Positions 52,515 to 61,996 are shown, counted from the first letter of the stretch. The stretch is DNA of 64,000 nt from Thiorhodovibrio frisius (GCF_033954835.1 NZ_CP121471.1:4396501-4460500), one strand, 5' to 3'. Notes: generated by a model not told the origin, from the sequence alone. Numbers and translations are program-made.

Positions 52515-53131
52515 GACCCCGTGCCCCGGTCTTGTTGAACCCCGGCTTGGGTGTTGGCCTGGGCTTCAGCTTGGGCTTGGGCCTCGATGGCATCACACAG
52601 CAGATGCCCGATCAGCTGATGGGCCTCCTGGATGCGCGCGGTGCGTCTGGATGGCACGCACAGGCAAAGTTCGCACTGCTCACGCAGCGCGCCACCATCT
52701 GCACCGGTCAGCCCGGCACACGTCAACCCGAGTCTGGCGCCAACCTCCATGGCGCGCAGCACATTGGGGCTATTGCCGGATGTCGACAGGCCGATCAGCA
52801 AGTCTCCCGGGCGCCCGATGGCTTCGACCTGACGGGCAAAAATGTGCTCAAAACCATAGTCATTGGCAACCGAGGTCAGAATTGAGGTGTCGGTGGTCAG
52901 AGCAATGGACGCAAGCCCAGGGCGCTCGCGCTCAAAACGGCCAACCAACTCGGCGGCCAGATGCTGAGCATCGGCTGCGCTGCCGCCATTGCCCATCCAA
53001 AGAATCCGCCCGCCGGCCTTGAGTGTGGCTACCCCGCGCTCGGCCAGGGCCGCAATCTCGCCGGTGAGGTCAACCAGCGCATTAATGGTGTCGATATGCT
53101 CGGCAAGGGTTGCGCGAATCCGCTGGTGCAT
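52511..53131 (-). CDS. gmhA: Phosphoheptose isomerase
   Basis: SIS-domain isomerase converting sedoheptulose-7-phosphate to glycero-manno-heptose-7-phosphate, the first step toward LPS heptose. 206 residues. Key segments are ILWMGNGGSAADAQHLAAELVGRF, ALTTDTSILTSVANDYGFEHIFARQVEA and LLIGLSTSGNSPNVLRAMEVG, with EAHQLIGHLLCDAIE near the C-terminus. A Gln/Ala-rich tail of about 20 residues extends beyond the normal end. It overlaps hldE. Confidence 0.93.
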   Translation of the reverse strand: MHQRIRATLAEHIDTINALVDLTGEIAALAERGVATLKAGGRILWMGNGGSAADAQHLAAELVGRFERERPGLASIALTTDTSILTSVANDYGFEHIFARQVEAIGRPGDLLIGLSTSGNSPNVLRAMEVGARLGLTCAGLTGADGGALREQCELCLCVPSRRTARIQEAHQLIGHLLCDAIEAQAQAEAQANTQAGVQQDRGTGS

Positions 53132-53226
53132 CGGGTTTCAAAGTCTAGAAGTGTCGGGCAAAGGCCAAGTATCCGGGTTTCCGCTGCGAGATAGCAAACC
53201 GGAACCCATCACACCCACATGCTGGC

Positions 53227-54777
53227 TCAGCCCCGCCGCCCAATCAGCTCTTCAATCCGGCGCGAAATTTCACGGAAACTGCGCTTGGGCACATGGCGCC
53301 GAGAGGCCTCGCGTGCCTGTTCGGCAGCGTCGAAGCGCTGCTTGACGGTGGCCGCGAGAACGGCAGCGCGGTCCGGGTGCGCGGTTAAGATTCGTTGCAG
53401 GCACTCAAAGCTCACGCGCACCAGCACGACATCACTTCTTGCCGTGTATTCGAGAAATGAGGGCTCACTGGTCGCCATCGACAGAATGCCATAGTAGTCG
53501 CCGGGGCCAAGCAGCTCTGTGACTTCCTTCGCACCGCCGGGCAGGGTAATGCTGGCCTCCACCAGGCCGTGGATCACGATATCGAAGGCCTCGGCAATCT
53601 CGCCCTCGCGCAGCAGCACGGCGCCAGCATCGAAGTCGAGATAGCGGCTGGGCGTCGCGATCTGTTCGATCTCTTCATCCGCCCAATGGCGGGAGACGTC
53701 GAGTTGTTTGAGCGCCTGAAAAATACTCGGGCGCTCGCGGGTGTTGGCATCGGCACGCCGGGTGCGCCATTCAGAGATTTGCGGCGAGATGTGAATACCC
53801 GCATTCAGAAAAGCGTAATGAATCTCGCGAAACAGCTCCTCGCGACCGCGGAACATGGCCGGATAATTATCGTAATGGACCCACACCATGTATTCATAGG
53901 GCTGACTCGTCGCATTGGCCAGGCGCACCACCGGCAGCGGCCGATTCAGCACATGGGGCGCGCGCATCGCGGCCTCGAGCAGCAACGCGGTGGCAAAGCG
54001 CGGGTCGACCTCGGCCGGCACCTTGACGATGTACCAGGGGGCAAACTGGCGCCGGCCACTTTCGTAGTTCTTGATGTTCTGCCCGGCAAGCAGCGAATTG
54101 GGAATGATAAGGCGGCTGTTGTCCCAGCCCTGCAACCAGGTGGCGCGCCAGTTAATGTCCACCACCCGCCCGACAATGTCGCCCGGCAGCTCAATCCAGT
54201 CGCCAATCTGAAAGGGCTGCTCCAGCCCCATGGCAATGCCGGCAAACAGATCTCCCAACGGCCGTTGCAGCGCGAATCCGGCCAGGGCGGCAGCGACACC
54301 GGTCGAGACCCAGACCCCGGCGATGGAATAGCCCTGCTGCCACATAAAGAGGCTGACGCCGCCAAGCAGACCGCCGAGATAGCCAAGCGCGCGCAGCAGC
54401 CCAGGCACGCTCGCGCGGTAGTCTGCGACGCGCTTCTCGAACAGAAACACCTCGCCCATCCGCACCAGGCACCAGGACAACACCATGTAGAAAAAAAACA
54501 CCATGATGACCCGCAGCGGTTCCTCGGCGCGCGCGATGCCAAACTCCTCGACCGCCAACCGCAGCAGTGTGCCGACCAGGATGACCACTGTTGGCAGCAG
54601 CAACAAATCCAGGGTTGCGACCAGGCCAGGCTTGTTCGCCGATCCACCGCGACCACCGAGTTTGCGCAGTCCAAGCTCCCACAGCGCGAATAGTCCCAGG
54701 CAGGCCGCGAGCAACCAGGCCGGCTTGTCCAGAAGGGCGTCGAACAGACTGCTTTGGTGGGCCGTCGATTGTTCCAT
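53227..54777 (-). CDS. MscS-type mechanosensitive channel with cyclic-nucleotide-binding domain
   Basis: 516 residues from the ATG at 54777 (a TTG six codons earlier is an alternative). Four or five transmembrane helices (about 18-180) lead to the MscS pore helix and beta domain: GVAAALAGFALQRPLGDLFAGIAM, IGDWIELPGDIVGRVVDINWRAT and IIPNSLLAGQNIKNY. From about residue 385 a cNMP-binding fold follows (AVLLREGEIAEAFDIVIHG and LLGPGDYYGILSMATSEP). The canonical cNMP phosphate-binding RSA motif is replaced, so cyclic nucleotide binding is uncertain. It may respond to turgor under control of a ligand. Divergent from polA. Confidence 0.9.
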   Translation of the reverse strand: MEQSTAHQSSLFDALLDKPAWLLAACLGLFALWELGLRKLGGRGGSANKPGLVATLDLLLLPTVVILVGTLLRLAVEEFGIARAEEPLRVIMVFFFYMVLSWCLVRMGEVFLFEKRVADYRASVPGLLRALGYLGGLLGGVSLFMWQQGYSIAGVWVSTGVAAALAGFALQRPLGDLFAGIAMGLEQPFQIGDWIELPGDIVGRVVDINWRATWLQGWDNSRLIIPNSLLAGQNIKNYESGRRQFAPWYIVKVPAEVDPRFATALLLEAAMRAPHVLNRPLPVVRLANATSQPYEYMVWVHYDNYPAMFRGREELFREIHYAFLNAGIHISPQISEWRTRRADANTRERPSIFQALKQLDVSRHWADEEIEQIATPSRYLDFDAGAVLLREGEIAEAFDIVIHGLVEASITLPGGAKEVTELLGPGDYYGILSMATSEPSFLEYTARSDVVLVRVSFECLQRILTAHPDRAAVLAATVKQRFDAAEQAREASRRHVPKRSFREISRRIEELIGRRG

Positions 54778-54993
54778 CAGGCTTGCAGTCTGCAACTGCT
54801 GTGGTGCGCGGAGGCTGGTGCGCTATTGCTGCAAGCGTGCATGCCGCTGCTGATGCTCGCGGCCACTGTGCCGAATAAAACCGGGTGATTCACGCCAAGC
54901 TTCCCCAAGCCCACTGCCGCCAGCCGTCGCATCATGCTAACTTGGCCTCCGAGCCCCCGATTCTTTGGTTTTAACGCTGTCACCATCGCCATC

Positions 54994-57711
54994 ATGTCAA
55001 ACGTCTACGATCTCGTGCTGCTCGACGCATCAGGTTACCTGTTCCGCGCCTATCATGCCCTGCCCAAGCTCAGTAACTCGCGCGGTGAGCCGACCGGCGC
55101 CCTGGTTGGCGTGCTAAACATGATCCGTAGTTTATGCGAGCGTTATCAACCCCGCTATATCGGTGTGGTGTTCGACGCTCCCGGACCAACCTTTCGCAAC
55201 GCCCTCTTTGCTGACTACAAGGCCAACCGCCCGGAGATGCCGGCGGACTTGCGCGAACAGATCGACCCGCTGCGCGAGATTGTGCGCGCACTCGGGCTGC
55301 CGTTGTTGATCATCCCCGAGGTAGAAGCCGATGACGTGCTCGGCACCCTGGCGACCCGCGCCGAGGCGGCCGGGCTGCGCACGCTGATTTCTACCGGCGA
55401 TAAGGATCTGGCGCAACTGGTGACAGATCGCATTCATCTGATCAACACCATGAGCGACAGTCTGCTCGACCCCGATGGCGTGCGTGAGAAGTTCGGCGTG
55501 CCGCCTGAACGAATTGTGGACTATTTGAGCCTGATGGGCGACAGCGTCGACAACATTCCCGGCGTACCCAAGTGCGGTCCCAAGACGGCAGTCAAGTGGC
55601 TCGGCGAGTATGGCGATCTTGATGGCGTGATGGCGCACGCCGATAAGATTGGCGGCAAGGTCGGTGAGAACCTGCGCGAGAGCCTTTCGCAACTGCCCTT
55701 GGCACGGCAACTCACCACCATCAAGCGCGATCTAGAGCTTGAACTGGCACCGGAGGATCTCAGTCCCGGCGCCCCGGACAGCGACAGCCTGCGCACCTGG
55801 TATGAGCGCATCGAATCGCGCCGGCTGCTGGCAACGCTCGAGGCCGTGGCAGACCCCGAGGCTTCGAGCGGGACCGACCCCCAAGCCAGCCCCAAGATCG
55901 AGGTGGACTACCAGGTCATCTTGACCGAAGCGGATTTCGCGAGCTGGCTTGAGCGCCTGCAAGCCGCCGAGCTGTTCGCCGTCGATACCGAAACCACCGC
56001 GCTCGATTATATGCAAGCCGAGATCGTCGGGCTGTCCTTTGCCATTACGCCCGGCGATGCCGCTTATTTGCCGCTCGCGCACTGCTACCCCGGCGCTCCG
56101 ACCCAACTTAAGCGCAACGAGATTCTCACCGCGCTCAAGCCGTTGCTGGAAGATCCAACCCGGCGCAAGCTCGGGCAGAATCTCAAATACGACATGAACG
56201 TGCTTGCCGGCCATGGCATCGCGCTCCAAGGCGTCGCCCACGACAGCATGCTCCAGAGCTATGTGCTCGACAGCACCGCGAGCCGCCACGACATGGACAC
56301 CCTGGCGCTGAAATACCTCGGCCACCAGTGCATCGCATTCAAGGACATCGCCGGCAAGGGTGCGAAACAGCTGCGCTTCGATCAAATCGACCTCGAGCAG
56401 GCCGCGCCCTATGCCGCCGAGGATGCCGACATCACCCTGCAACTGCATCGCAGCTTCTGGCCAAGGCTCGAGCAGACACCAAGCCTGAAGCAGCTGTATC
56501 AAGAAATCGAAATCCCGCTGATCCCGGTTCTTTCGCGCATGGAGCGCTTAGGTGTGCGCATTGATGCCGAGGAACTCGGCAAACAAAGCCGCGAGTTAGC
56601 CGAGCGCATCGCCGAGCTTGAGGAGAAGTCCTATCAGGCCGCCGGGCGCAAGTTCAATCTCGGATCACCCAAGCAGATCGGCCAAATCTTCTTCGAGGAA
56701 CTGGGCCTGCCGGTGCTCTCGCGCACGCCTAAGGGCGCGCCATCAACAGCGGAATCAGTCCTCGAAAAACTCGCCGAGGACGGACACGAGCTGCCGCACC
56801 TGATCCTTGAGCATCGCGGCCTGTCGAAGTTGCGCTCCACCTACACCGACAAATTGCCGCGCATGCGCAACCCCGAATCCGGCCGGGTGCATACCAGCTA
56901 CCACCAAGCGGTCGCCGCCACCGGACGCCTATCCTCCAGCGACCCCAATTTGCAAAATATACCCATCCGTCGCGAAGAGGGCCGGCGCATTCGCCGTGCC
57001 TTTATCCCCGAACCCGGCTATCGGCTGGTGGCAGCGGATTATTCTCAGATCGAGCTGCGCATTATGGCGCATCTGTCCGGTGACCAACGTCTGCTGGCCG
57101 CCTTTGCCGCCGGGGCCGATGTGCATCGCGCCACCGCAGCGGAAATCCATGGCCTGCCGCCAGAGGAGGTTACCTCAGACCAGCGCCGCTCGGCCAAGGC
57201 GATCAACTTCGGGCTCATTTACGGCATGTCCGCCTTCGGCCTCGCGCGCCAGCTTGGCATTGAGCGGCGTGAGGCCCAAGCCTACGTGGATACCTATTTT
57301 GCCCGCTACCCAGGGGTAAAAGCCTTTATGGAGCGGATTCGCGAGCAGGCCGGACGCGACCGCTATGTCGAGACAATCTTCGGTCGCCGACTTTATCTGC
57401 CGGACATCAACCACACCAATCAGCAGCGCCGCCAGGGTGCTGAGCGCACCGCCATCAACGCCCCCATGCAGGGCAGCGCGGCGGACATTATCAAGCGCGC
57501 CATGATCACCGTCGATGACTGGATCCAGCGCGAGCAACCGCCGGTGCGGATGATCATGCAGGTCCATGATGAGCTGGTATTTGAGATTGCCAATGAAGCT
57601 ATTGATGCCGCCACTAGCCAGATCCGCGAGCTGATGCAGTCAGCCGCCGAGCTGAAGGTGCCGCTGATTGTCGATATCGGCGTGGGGGAAAATTGGGATG
57701 AGGCGCATTAG
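54994..57711 (+). CDS. polA: DNA polymerase I
   Basis: Replicative/repair polymerase for Okazaki fragment processing and gap filling. The ATG at 54994 (MSNVYDLVLLDASGYLFRAYHALP) gives 905 residues. Three domains: 5'-3' exonuclease (1 to about 290; VEADDVLGTLA, DKDLAQLV, GDSVDNIPGVPKCGPKTA), 3'-5' proofreading exonuclease (about 310-500; FAVDTETTALDY retains the metal-binding Asp and Glu) and polymerase (about 520-905; motif A VAADYSQIELRIMAHLS, motif B RRSAKAINFGLIYGMS, motif C QVHDELVFE). The ORF extends 20 codons upstream but that part is not conserved. Confidence 0.96.
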   Translation: MSNVYDLVLLDASGYLFRAYHALPKLSNSRGEPTGALVGVLNMIRSLCERYQPRYIGVVFDAPGPTFRNALFADYKANRPEMPADLREQIDPLREIVRALGLPLLIIPEVEADDVLGTLATRAEAAGLRTLISTGDKDLAQLVTDRIHLINTMSDSLLDPDGVREKFGVPPERIVDYLSLMGDSVDNIPGVPKCGPKTAVKWLGEYGDLDGVMAHADKIGGKVGENLRESLSQLPLARQLTTIKRDLELELAPEDLSPGAPDSDSLRTWYERIESRRLLATLEAVADPEASSGTDPQASPKIEVDYQVILTEADFASWLERLQAAELFAVDTETTALDYMQAEIVGLSFAITPGDAAYLPLAHCYPGAPTQLKRNEILTALKPLLEDPTRRKLGQNLKYDMNVLAGHGIALQGVAHDSMLQSYVLDSTASRHDMDTLALKYLGHQCIAFKDIAGKGAKQLRFDQIDLEQAAPYAAEDADITLQLHRSFWPRLEQTPSLKQLYQEIEIPLIPVLSRMERLGVRIDAEELGKQSRELAERIAELEEKSYQAAGRKFNLGSPKQIGQIFFEELGLPVLSRTPKGAPSTAESVLEKLAEDGHELPHLILEHRGLSKLRSTYTDKLPRMRNPESGRVHTSYHQAVAATGRLSSSDPNLQNIPIRREEGRRIRRAFIPEPGYRLVAADYSQIELRIMAHLSGDQRLLAAFAAGADVHRATAAEIHGLPPEEVTSDQRRSAKAINFGLIYGMSAFGLARQLGIERREAQAYVDTYFARYPGVKAFMERIREQAGRDRYVETIFGRRLYLPDINHTNQQRRQGAERTAINAPMQGSAADIIKRAMITVDDWIQREQPPVRMIMQVHDELVFEIANEAIDAATSQIRELMQSAAELKVPLIVDIGVGENWDEAH

Positions 57712-57772
57712 GCTGCGGGATTGACCGAATGCATGGCGGTCGAGTCGGCCGACCGCGCAAACTCTGGCATCC

Positions 57773-58699
57773 ATGATGCCCTCGCCATTCCAGTTCGCCT
57801 CCCTTGCAGCCGGCCTGATCTTGGCCTGGCTGCTATTTCATCTTGCTATCCAGCTCGGCTTTCGCGCCAAACGTCTGCCCGAGCAGTCTGATCCCGGCAC
57901 ACTCGGTCTGCCTTTTGCCACCGTGGCAATCCCGGGTCGCGCCCGCAAGCCGCTGTTTGGCTGGTGGCTGCCTGCTGAAAACAGCCGTCGTTCGGTCATT
58001 ATTCTGCACGGCTGGGGCAGCAATGCCGAGCAAATGCTGCCGCTCGCCCTGCCCCTGCATGGTGGTGGCTACAATGTGCTGTTGTTTGATGCGCGCAACC
58101 ATGGCCGCAGCCCGGGAGCGACCTTTTCCTCGCTGCCCCGTTTTGCCGAGGATCTGGACGCCGCCATCACCTGGCTGCAAGCAAATCAGTCCGATGCGGC
58201 AGCCTCCATCACAGTGATTGGTCACTCAGTTGGCGCCGGCGCGGCATTGTTCAGTGCCTCGCGCCGCAATGACTTAGCCGCCGTGGTCAGCCTGTCCACC
58301 TTCGCCCACCCGCGTTGGGTGACCGCGCGTTATCTGCGCCAGATCCGTCTGCCGTCCCCCGTCATCGCGCTGGTCGCGCGTTATGTGGAATGGGTCATCG
58401 GCCATCGCTTCGAGACCATTGCGCCCGTGAACACCATCAAGGCCATCCCCTGCCCGGTGCTGCTGGTACATGGCGATGCTGACCGGGCGGTGCCGATCAC
58501 TGATGCTCAGATGATTGCCCAATCAGGCGCTCCGGGAGGGCTAGAGCTGCTGGTCATTCCCGGAGGGGATCATGACTCAAGCGAGCATATTCCTGAATAC
58601 AGTCCGCGCTTGCTGGCATTTCTGGCTGCCGCGGAACAGCAGCAATCTTACTGCGCAAAGCGGGAGCCTGAGGCGCATGGTCCCGGCCAGCCCGGATAA
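57773..58699 (+). CDS. Alpha/beta hydrolase with N-terminal membrane anchor
   Basis: 308 residues. A hydrophobic N-terminus (FASLAAGLILAWLLFHLAIQL) is followed by an alpha/beta hydrolase domain: the oxyanion strand VIILHGWGSNAEQM, DARNHGRSPG, the nucleophile elbow VIGHSVGAGAAL (Ser), the acid region LLVHGDADRAVPITDAQ (Asp) and the His in IPGGDHDSSEHIPEY. The catalytic triad is complete. The last ten or so codons (PEAHGPGQPG) lie in a copy of the dispersed repeat. Substrate unknown; esterase or peptidase are both possible. Confidence 0.87.
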   Translation: MMPSPFQFASLAAGLILAWLLFHLAIQLGFRAKRLPEQSDPGTLGLPFATVAIPGRARKPLFGWWLPAENSRRSVIILHGWGSNAEQMLPLALPLHGGGYNVLLFDARNHGRSPGATFSSLPRFAEDLDAAITWLQANQSDAAASITVIGHSVGAGAALFSASRRNDLAAVVSLSTFAHPRWVTARYLRQIRLPSPVIALVARYVEWVIGHRFETIAPVNTIKAIPCPVLLVHGDADRAVPITDAQMIAQSGAPGGLELLVIPGGDHDSSEHIPEYSPRLLAFLAAAEQQQSYCAKREPEAHGPGQPG

Positions 58700-58706
58700 T
58701 GAAGCG
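58672..58706 (-). repeat. Short dispersed repeat, copy E, inside a coding 3' end
   Basis: On the minus strand ATTATCCGGGCTGGCCGGG then ACCATGCGCC; it overlaps the stop codon of the alpha/beta hydrolase gene and shares the ATTATCCGG left flank with copy F. Confidence 0.7.
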
Positions 58707-58742
58707 ACTGTGTCACGGTAAGGATCACCGACCGCATCAAAA

Positions 58743-59144
58743 TCAGGCGTAGTCGTCAACCACCGGGCTGCGAGCGCGCCCCCAGCCTGACGGAAACATC
58801 GCCGGGCCGCGCAGGTTGACCCTGGGTGCACTTGGCAGGCGGCGCTCGTTGCGGCGGCGATCAGTATCGCGTCGATCAAGATCGCGCCGATCTTCCAGGC
58901 GACGTTCCGTAACCATGCGCAGACCGCCTCGGCGATCATCGTCGCGCCGCTCCTTGAATCGTCGCTCTTTGCGGCGCCTTTCTGCCGAACGCCGCTCGCT
59001 GCCGCGCTGATCGCTGCGCTTGCCGCTTTTGCCCGGCACCGCGCGCCCATCGAGCATTGGGTAGTGCTCGTTTTCATCACTGCCCATCGCCTGGCCAAAA
59101 CGGGTGGAGGAAATGGGTTGTATGGCATCCAATCGATCAAACAT
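58743..59144 (-). CDS. Arg/Asp-rich low-complexity protein of unknown function
   Basis: 133 residues from the ATG at 59144, which has CGAGG upstream (a TTG two codons earlier is in frame). Residues about 45-102 are a run of charged RR-containing units (for example SERRSAERRRKERRFKERR and DLDRRDTDRRRNERR) with a roughly three- to seven-residue rhythm; the flanks are less biased and Pro/Gly-rich. Such RxxRR-type runs may bind nucleic acid or form a highly charged helix. No domain is recognised. The strong bias makes the opposite strand open as well, but the minus frame has the better start. Confidence 0.55.
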   Translation of the reverse strand: MFDRLDAIQPISSTRFGQAMGSDENEHYPMLDGRAVPGKSGKRSDQRGSERRSAERRRKERRFKERRDDDRRGGLRMVTERRLEDRRDLDRRDTDRRRNERRLPSAPRVNLRGPAMFPSGWGRARSPVVDDYA

Positions 59145-59420
59145 GGTCAAGCCTCGAAGGTGTGCCCGAGGGTCCGCCTCAAGGTCTGTGCGGAAAACGA
59201 CCAGTCACGACCTGCCAGAATCCTTTCTTTGGCCGTGACCGGTCCTGCTCTGCTCCGCCCAGCTCAGTCCCTGACAGAAGGCGACTCCCTGTCCCGAAAA
59301 TCCCTGCCTTCATCAGCTCCATTTTTCGCGGAGCCTTACCCTCTGTATCGTTCTCTGGGGCCGGTTCTTGAACAATCAGTACTGGAGAGTGTTGGGCGGA
59401 GCCGGGCGAGATGCACCAGA

Positions 59421-60158
59421 TCAAAGGTCGCCTTCTGTCAGCAGCGGACGCATCGCGCTCAGCAAATTGCCAAACAGGCGCGGATTGGCCTGCTCCTCGC
59501 GCGCGAGCAATCCCTTGAAGTAGTCGCGCTGGGTCGGTTTGTCAAAACAGGCCGGACAGGAATCTGGCACCACCGGCAGCGCGGCGGTCTCGGCATAGGC
59601 GCAAGTCTGGCGCTCACGGCAATAGACCAGCGGGCGGATGACGCGCAGATCGCCTGCGTCGATGCGATAGTGCGCTTTCATGGTGCGCAACTGCCCGCCG
59701 TGAAACATGGACATCATCAGACTTTCGCCCAGATCATCAAGATGCTGCCCAAGCGCCAGCACCCCATAACCATGCTCGCGGCACAGCCGATACATGATGC
59801 CGCGCTTCATGCGCGCGCAATAAGCGCAAAAAGAATCGCCATCCATGTGCGCTTGCGCCTGTTCCATGATCGGCTGGCGCTCGTAGAGATAGTCGAGCCC
59901 AAGCTGGCTGTAATAGCCAATCAGCGGTTCAGGGTCAAAACCCGGCACTTGCGGATCGACCGTGATGACGCCAAGCTCGAAGTGCACCGGCGCACGCCGT
60001 TGCAGATGACGGAGAATCTGTAGCAATGACAAAGAATCCTTGCCACCGGAGACTGCAACCAGCACGCGATCACCGGGCTGGATCATGCGATAGTCGGCGA
60101 TGGCGCGCCCGACCAGGCGCAGCAGGGATTTGGGCGGGGTATCTGGGCTCTTGCTCAT
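59421..60158 (-). CDS. ttcA: TtcA-family tRNA 2-thiocytidine biosynthesis protein
   Basis: PP-loop ATPase that thiolates cytidine 32 of certain tRNAs using a 4Fe-4S cluster. 245 residues, shorter than E. coli TtcA (311) but like many proteobacterial homologues. Motifs: LVAVSGGKDSLSLLQIL (SGGKDS PP-loop), CAYCARMKRGIMYRL (CxxC), LGQHLDDLGESLMMSMFHGG and a second pair CPACFDKPTQRD. The presence of both CxxC motifs supports TtcA over other PP-loop proteins. A terminator-like hairpin lies 30 bp upstream. Confidence 0.88.
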   Translation of the reverse strand: MSKSPDTPPKSLLRLVGRAIADYRMIQPGDRVLVAVSGGKDSLSLLQILRHLQRRAPVHFELGVITVDPQVPGFDPEPLIGYYSQLGLDYLYERQPIMEQAQAHMDGDSFCAYCARMKRGIMYRLCREHGYGVLALGQHLDDLGESLMMSMFHGGQLRTMKAHYRIDAGDLRVIRPLVYCRERQTCAYAETAALPVVPDSCPACFDKPTQRDYFKGLLAREEQANPRLFGNLLSAMRPLLTEGDL

Positions 60159-60190
60159 GCCCGGCAGTGTAGCGCATCCGCCAAAAGATT

Positions 60191-60212
60191 AAGGCCGGCG
60201 GATGCCGGCCTT
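60191..60212 (-). terminator. Rho-independent terminator between the phosphoesterase and ttcA
   Basis: AAGGCCGGC and GCCGGCCTT form a 9-bp stem with a 4-base loop; on the minus strand AATCTTTTGG follows. It would end transcription of the phosphoesterase gene, so ttcA probably has its own promoter or relies on read-through. Confidence 0.7.
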
Positions 60213-60378
60213 ATGCTGCTGGCGCCTTGGGCGCGCACCCTGGGTCAGGGCGTTTTGAACTCCTGTGTCAGGAGCCATAATTAAAAGTGTAGCGCAGTTT
60301 TCAAATCCCGCTCGGTTTGGCAGCCCCATTTTGCCCAAACTCGGCCCGATTCCGACGAGCGGTCGCTCGGCGGATCGC

Positions 60379-60948
60379 TCAGAGTCTGGCCGCAGTCTGG
60401 TGTTTTGATCGCGGTGGCAGCGCAAAACGGTGCTCATCGATCTCCCAACGATCAAGACTCGCCGTCAGCACCAGACAGGAAGGGCCGCCGCAGGTACGCG
60501 AACGCCCGGCTGCGCCCGGGTTCAGCACCCAGGGCAGGCACTCGCAGTCCACCACCAGACGGTGACTATGCCCATAAACGATGGCCCGCGCCTGAGGATA
60601 GCGTCGGCGCAGCCGCTCATGACGCCCAGCCGCTGCCATGCGGTGGCTGTGCTCAACCACCAAAAGACCGCCCGGCAGGTCCACCTGGGCTCGCCCGGGA
60701 ATGCGTTCAAGTAGCGCCTGGTCTGCAACCGGCCAGTCACGATGGACGTCGTTGTTGCCCCGCACTGCATAGACCTGTCCAAGCTTGGGTTGAAGACTCG
60801 CCAGCACCGCCACCGAGCCGATATCCCCGCCATGCACGGCCATGTCGCAGTCCGCCACTAGGGCAAGAATGCGCGGATCAATCTGCCCGTGCGTATCCGC
60901 CAGCAGAGCGACCCGCAGCCTTTGCGGTAAAGGGGTCGGGTCACTCAC
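60379..60948 (-). CDS. YfcE/MJ0936-type metallophosphoesterase
   Basis: Calcineurin-like phosphoesterase, 189 residues. Metal and phosphate ligands are complete: LLADTHGQIDPR (DxH), VHGGDIGSV (GDxx), VRGNNDVHRDW (GNND), VVEHSHRM and VYGHSHRLVV (GHSH). The family acts on phosphodiesters in vitro; natural substrates are mostly unknown. It starts 46 bp after the quinone oxidoreductase stop, so the two are likely co-transcribed. Confidence 0.9.
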   Translation of the reverse strand: MSDPTPLPQRLRVALLADTHGQIDPRILALVADCDMAVHGGDIGSVAVLASLQPKLGQVYAVRGNNDVHRDWPVADQALLERIPGRAQVDLPGGLLVVEHSHRMAAAGRHERLRRRYPQARAIVYGHSHRLVVDCECLPWVLNPGAAGRSRTCGGPSCLVLTASLDRWEIDEHRFALPPRSKHQTAARL

Positions 60949-60994
60949 GCGTCACCGGCGAGAGACAACACACCGGACATAGGCGCCAAAGTCG

Positions 60995-61996
60995 TCAAGG
61001 GTCGATGCGCAGCACCAATTTGCCGCTCATCCCGCCCGCTTCGAGCTGACGATGAGCCTCGGCTGCCTGGGTGAAGGGCAAAGACTCACTGACATGAATG
61101 CCTAATTGACCCCGCTCCATGAGTTCGGCGCACTGGCTGAGAATCCAGCCCTGACGCGCCTGGGCTTCACCGATATCGCGCAGTTGCGGGGTCAGCATCA
61201 GTTCCAGACTGATGCGTAGATTGCGCAGGCGCGCTTCGCTCAGGTCAATATCCGGACCAGGATCGAGAATGGTGATCAGATCACCATAAAGCGCCATGGC
61301 GGGGATAGTCTGGCGGAAAACCTCAGGACCGACGGTATCAAGCGCAATATCCACGCCACGCCCCTGAGTCCAGTCGGATATAGCCTCGATCAAAGACTCC
61401 TCGCGATAATTGATCGCGCACTCAGCGCCGAGACGATGCGCAACGTCCGCCTTTTCGGCGCTGCTGACCGTGGTGGCCACGCGCGCGCCGGCAGCGACCG
61501 CAAGCTGAATGGCGACATGGCCAACACCACCCGCGCCGCCATGAATCAGCACCTGCTGACCAGGCCTGATACCAGCGCGATCATGCAGCGCCTCCCAGGC
61601 GGTGATCAGCACCAAGGGCGCGGCAGCGCCCTGATCGATGGGAAGCCCCGCCGGCAGAGGCTGGATAAGCGCCTCGTCGACCAGATTGAACTGGGCATAA
61701 TTGCCGCGCATGCCGCCTAGTCCGCCGCTGCAATACCAGACGCTGTCACCGGGTCGCACCCGGGTCACCTCCGTGCCCACGGCTTCGACCACGCCGGCAC
61801 CGTCGCAACCGAGTACCGTCGGTCCGGTGGCCGCGCGCATCGGGCCGCGACTGCGGATCTTGGTGTCGACCGGGTTCACACCTGCGGCCTGCACGCGCAC
61901 CAGAACCGCGTGCGGTGATTCGATCCGGGGATCATCAAGCTCGGACGGAACGAGCACCTCGGGGCCGCCCGGTCCGTTCATTACCATGGCTTTCAT
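60995..61996 (-). CDS. Zinc-free quinone oxidoreductase-like MDR protein
   Basis: Medium-chain dehydrogenase/reductase of 333 residues. N-terminal GroES-like domain (VQAAGVNPVDTKIRSRGP, the QOR hallmark), VLGCDGAGVVEAVG, then the nucleotide-binding motif VLIHGGAGGVGHVAIQLAVAAGARVATTVSS, which prefers NADPH. The catalytic zinc ligands of alcohol dehydrogenases are absent. Likely reduces quinones or enones. It may form an operon with the phosphoesterase downstream. Confidence 0.9.
   Translation of the reverse strand: MKAMVMNGPGGPEVLVPSELDDPRIESPHAVLVRVQAAGVNPVDTKIRSRGPMRAATGPTVLGCDGAGVVEAVGTEVTRVRPGDSVWYCSGGLGGMRGNYAQFNLVDEALIQPLPAGLPIDQGAAAPLVLITAWEALHDRAGIRPGQQVLIHGGAGGVGHVAIQLAVAAGARVATTVSSAEKADVAHRLGAECAINYREESLIEAISDWTQGRGVDIALDTVGPEVFRQTIPAMALYGDLITILDPGPDIDLSEARLRNLRISLELMLTPQLRDIGEAQARQGWILSQCAELMERGQLGIHVSESLPFTQAAEAHRQLEAGGMSGKLVLRIDP

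Noticed and set aside
58816-59010. Arg/Ser-rich open frame on the plus strand
   Set aside because: It is the complement of the biased minus-strand frame, with no ribosome-binding site; the minus frame has CGAGG and a better start.
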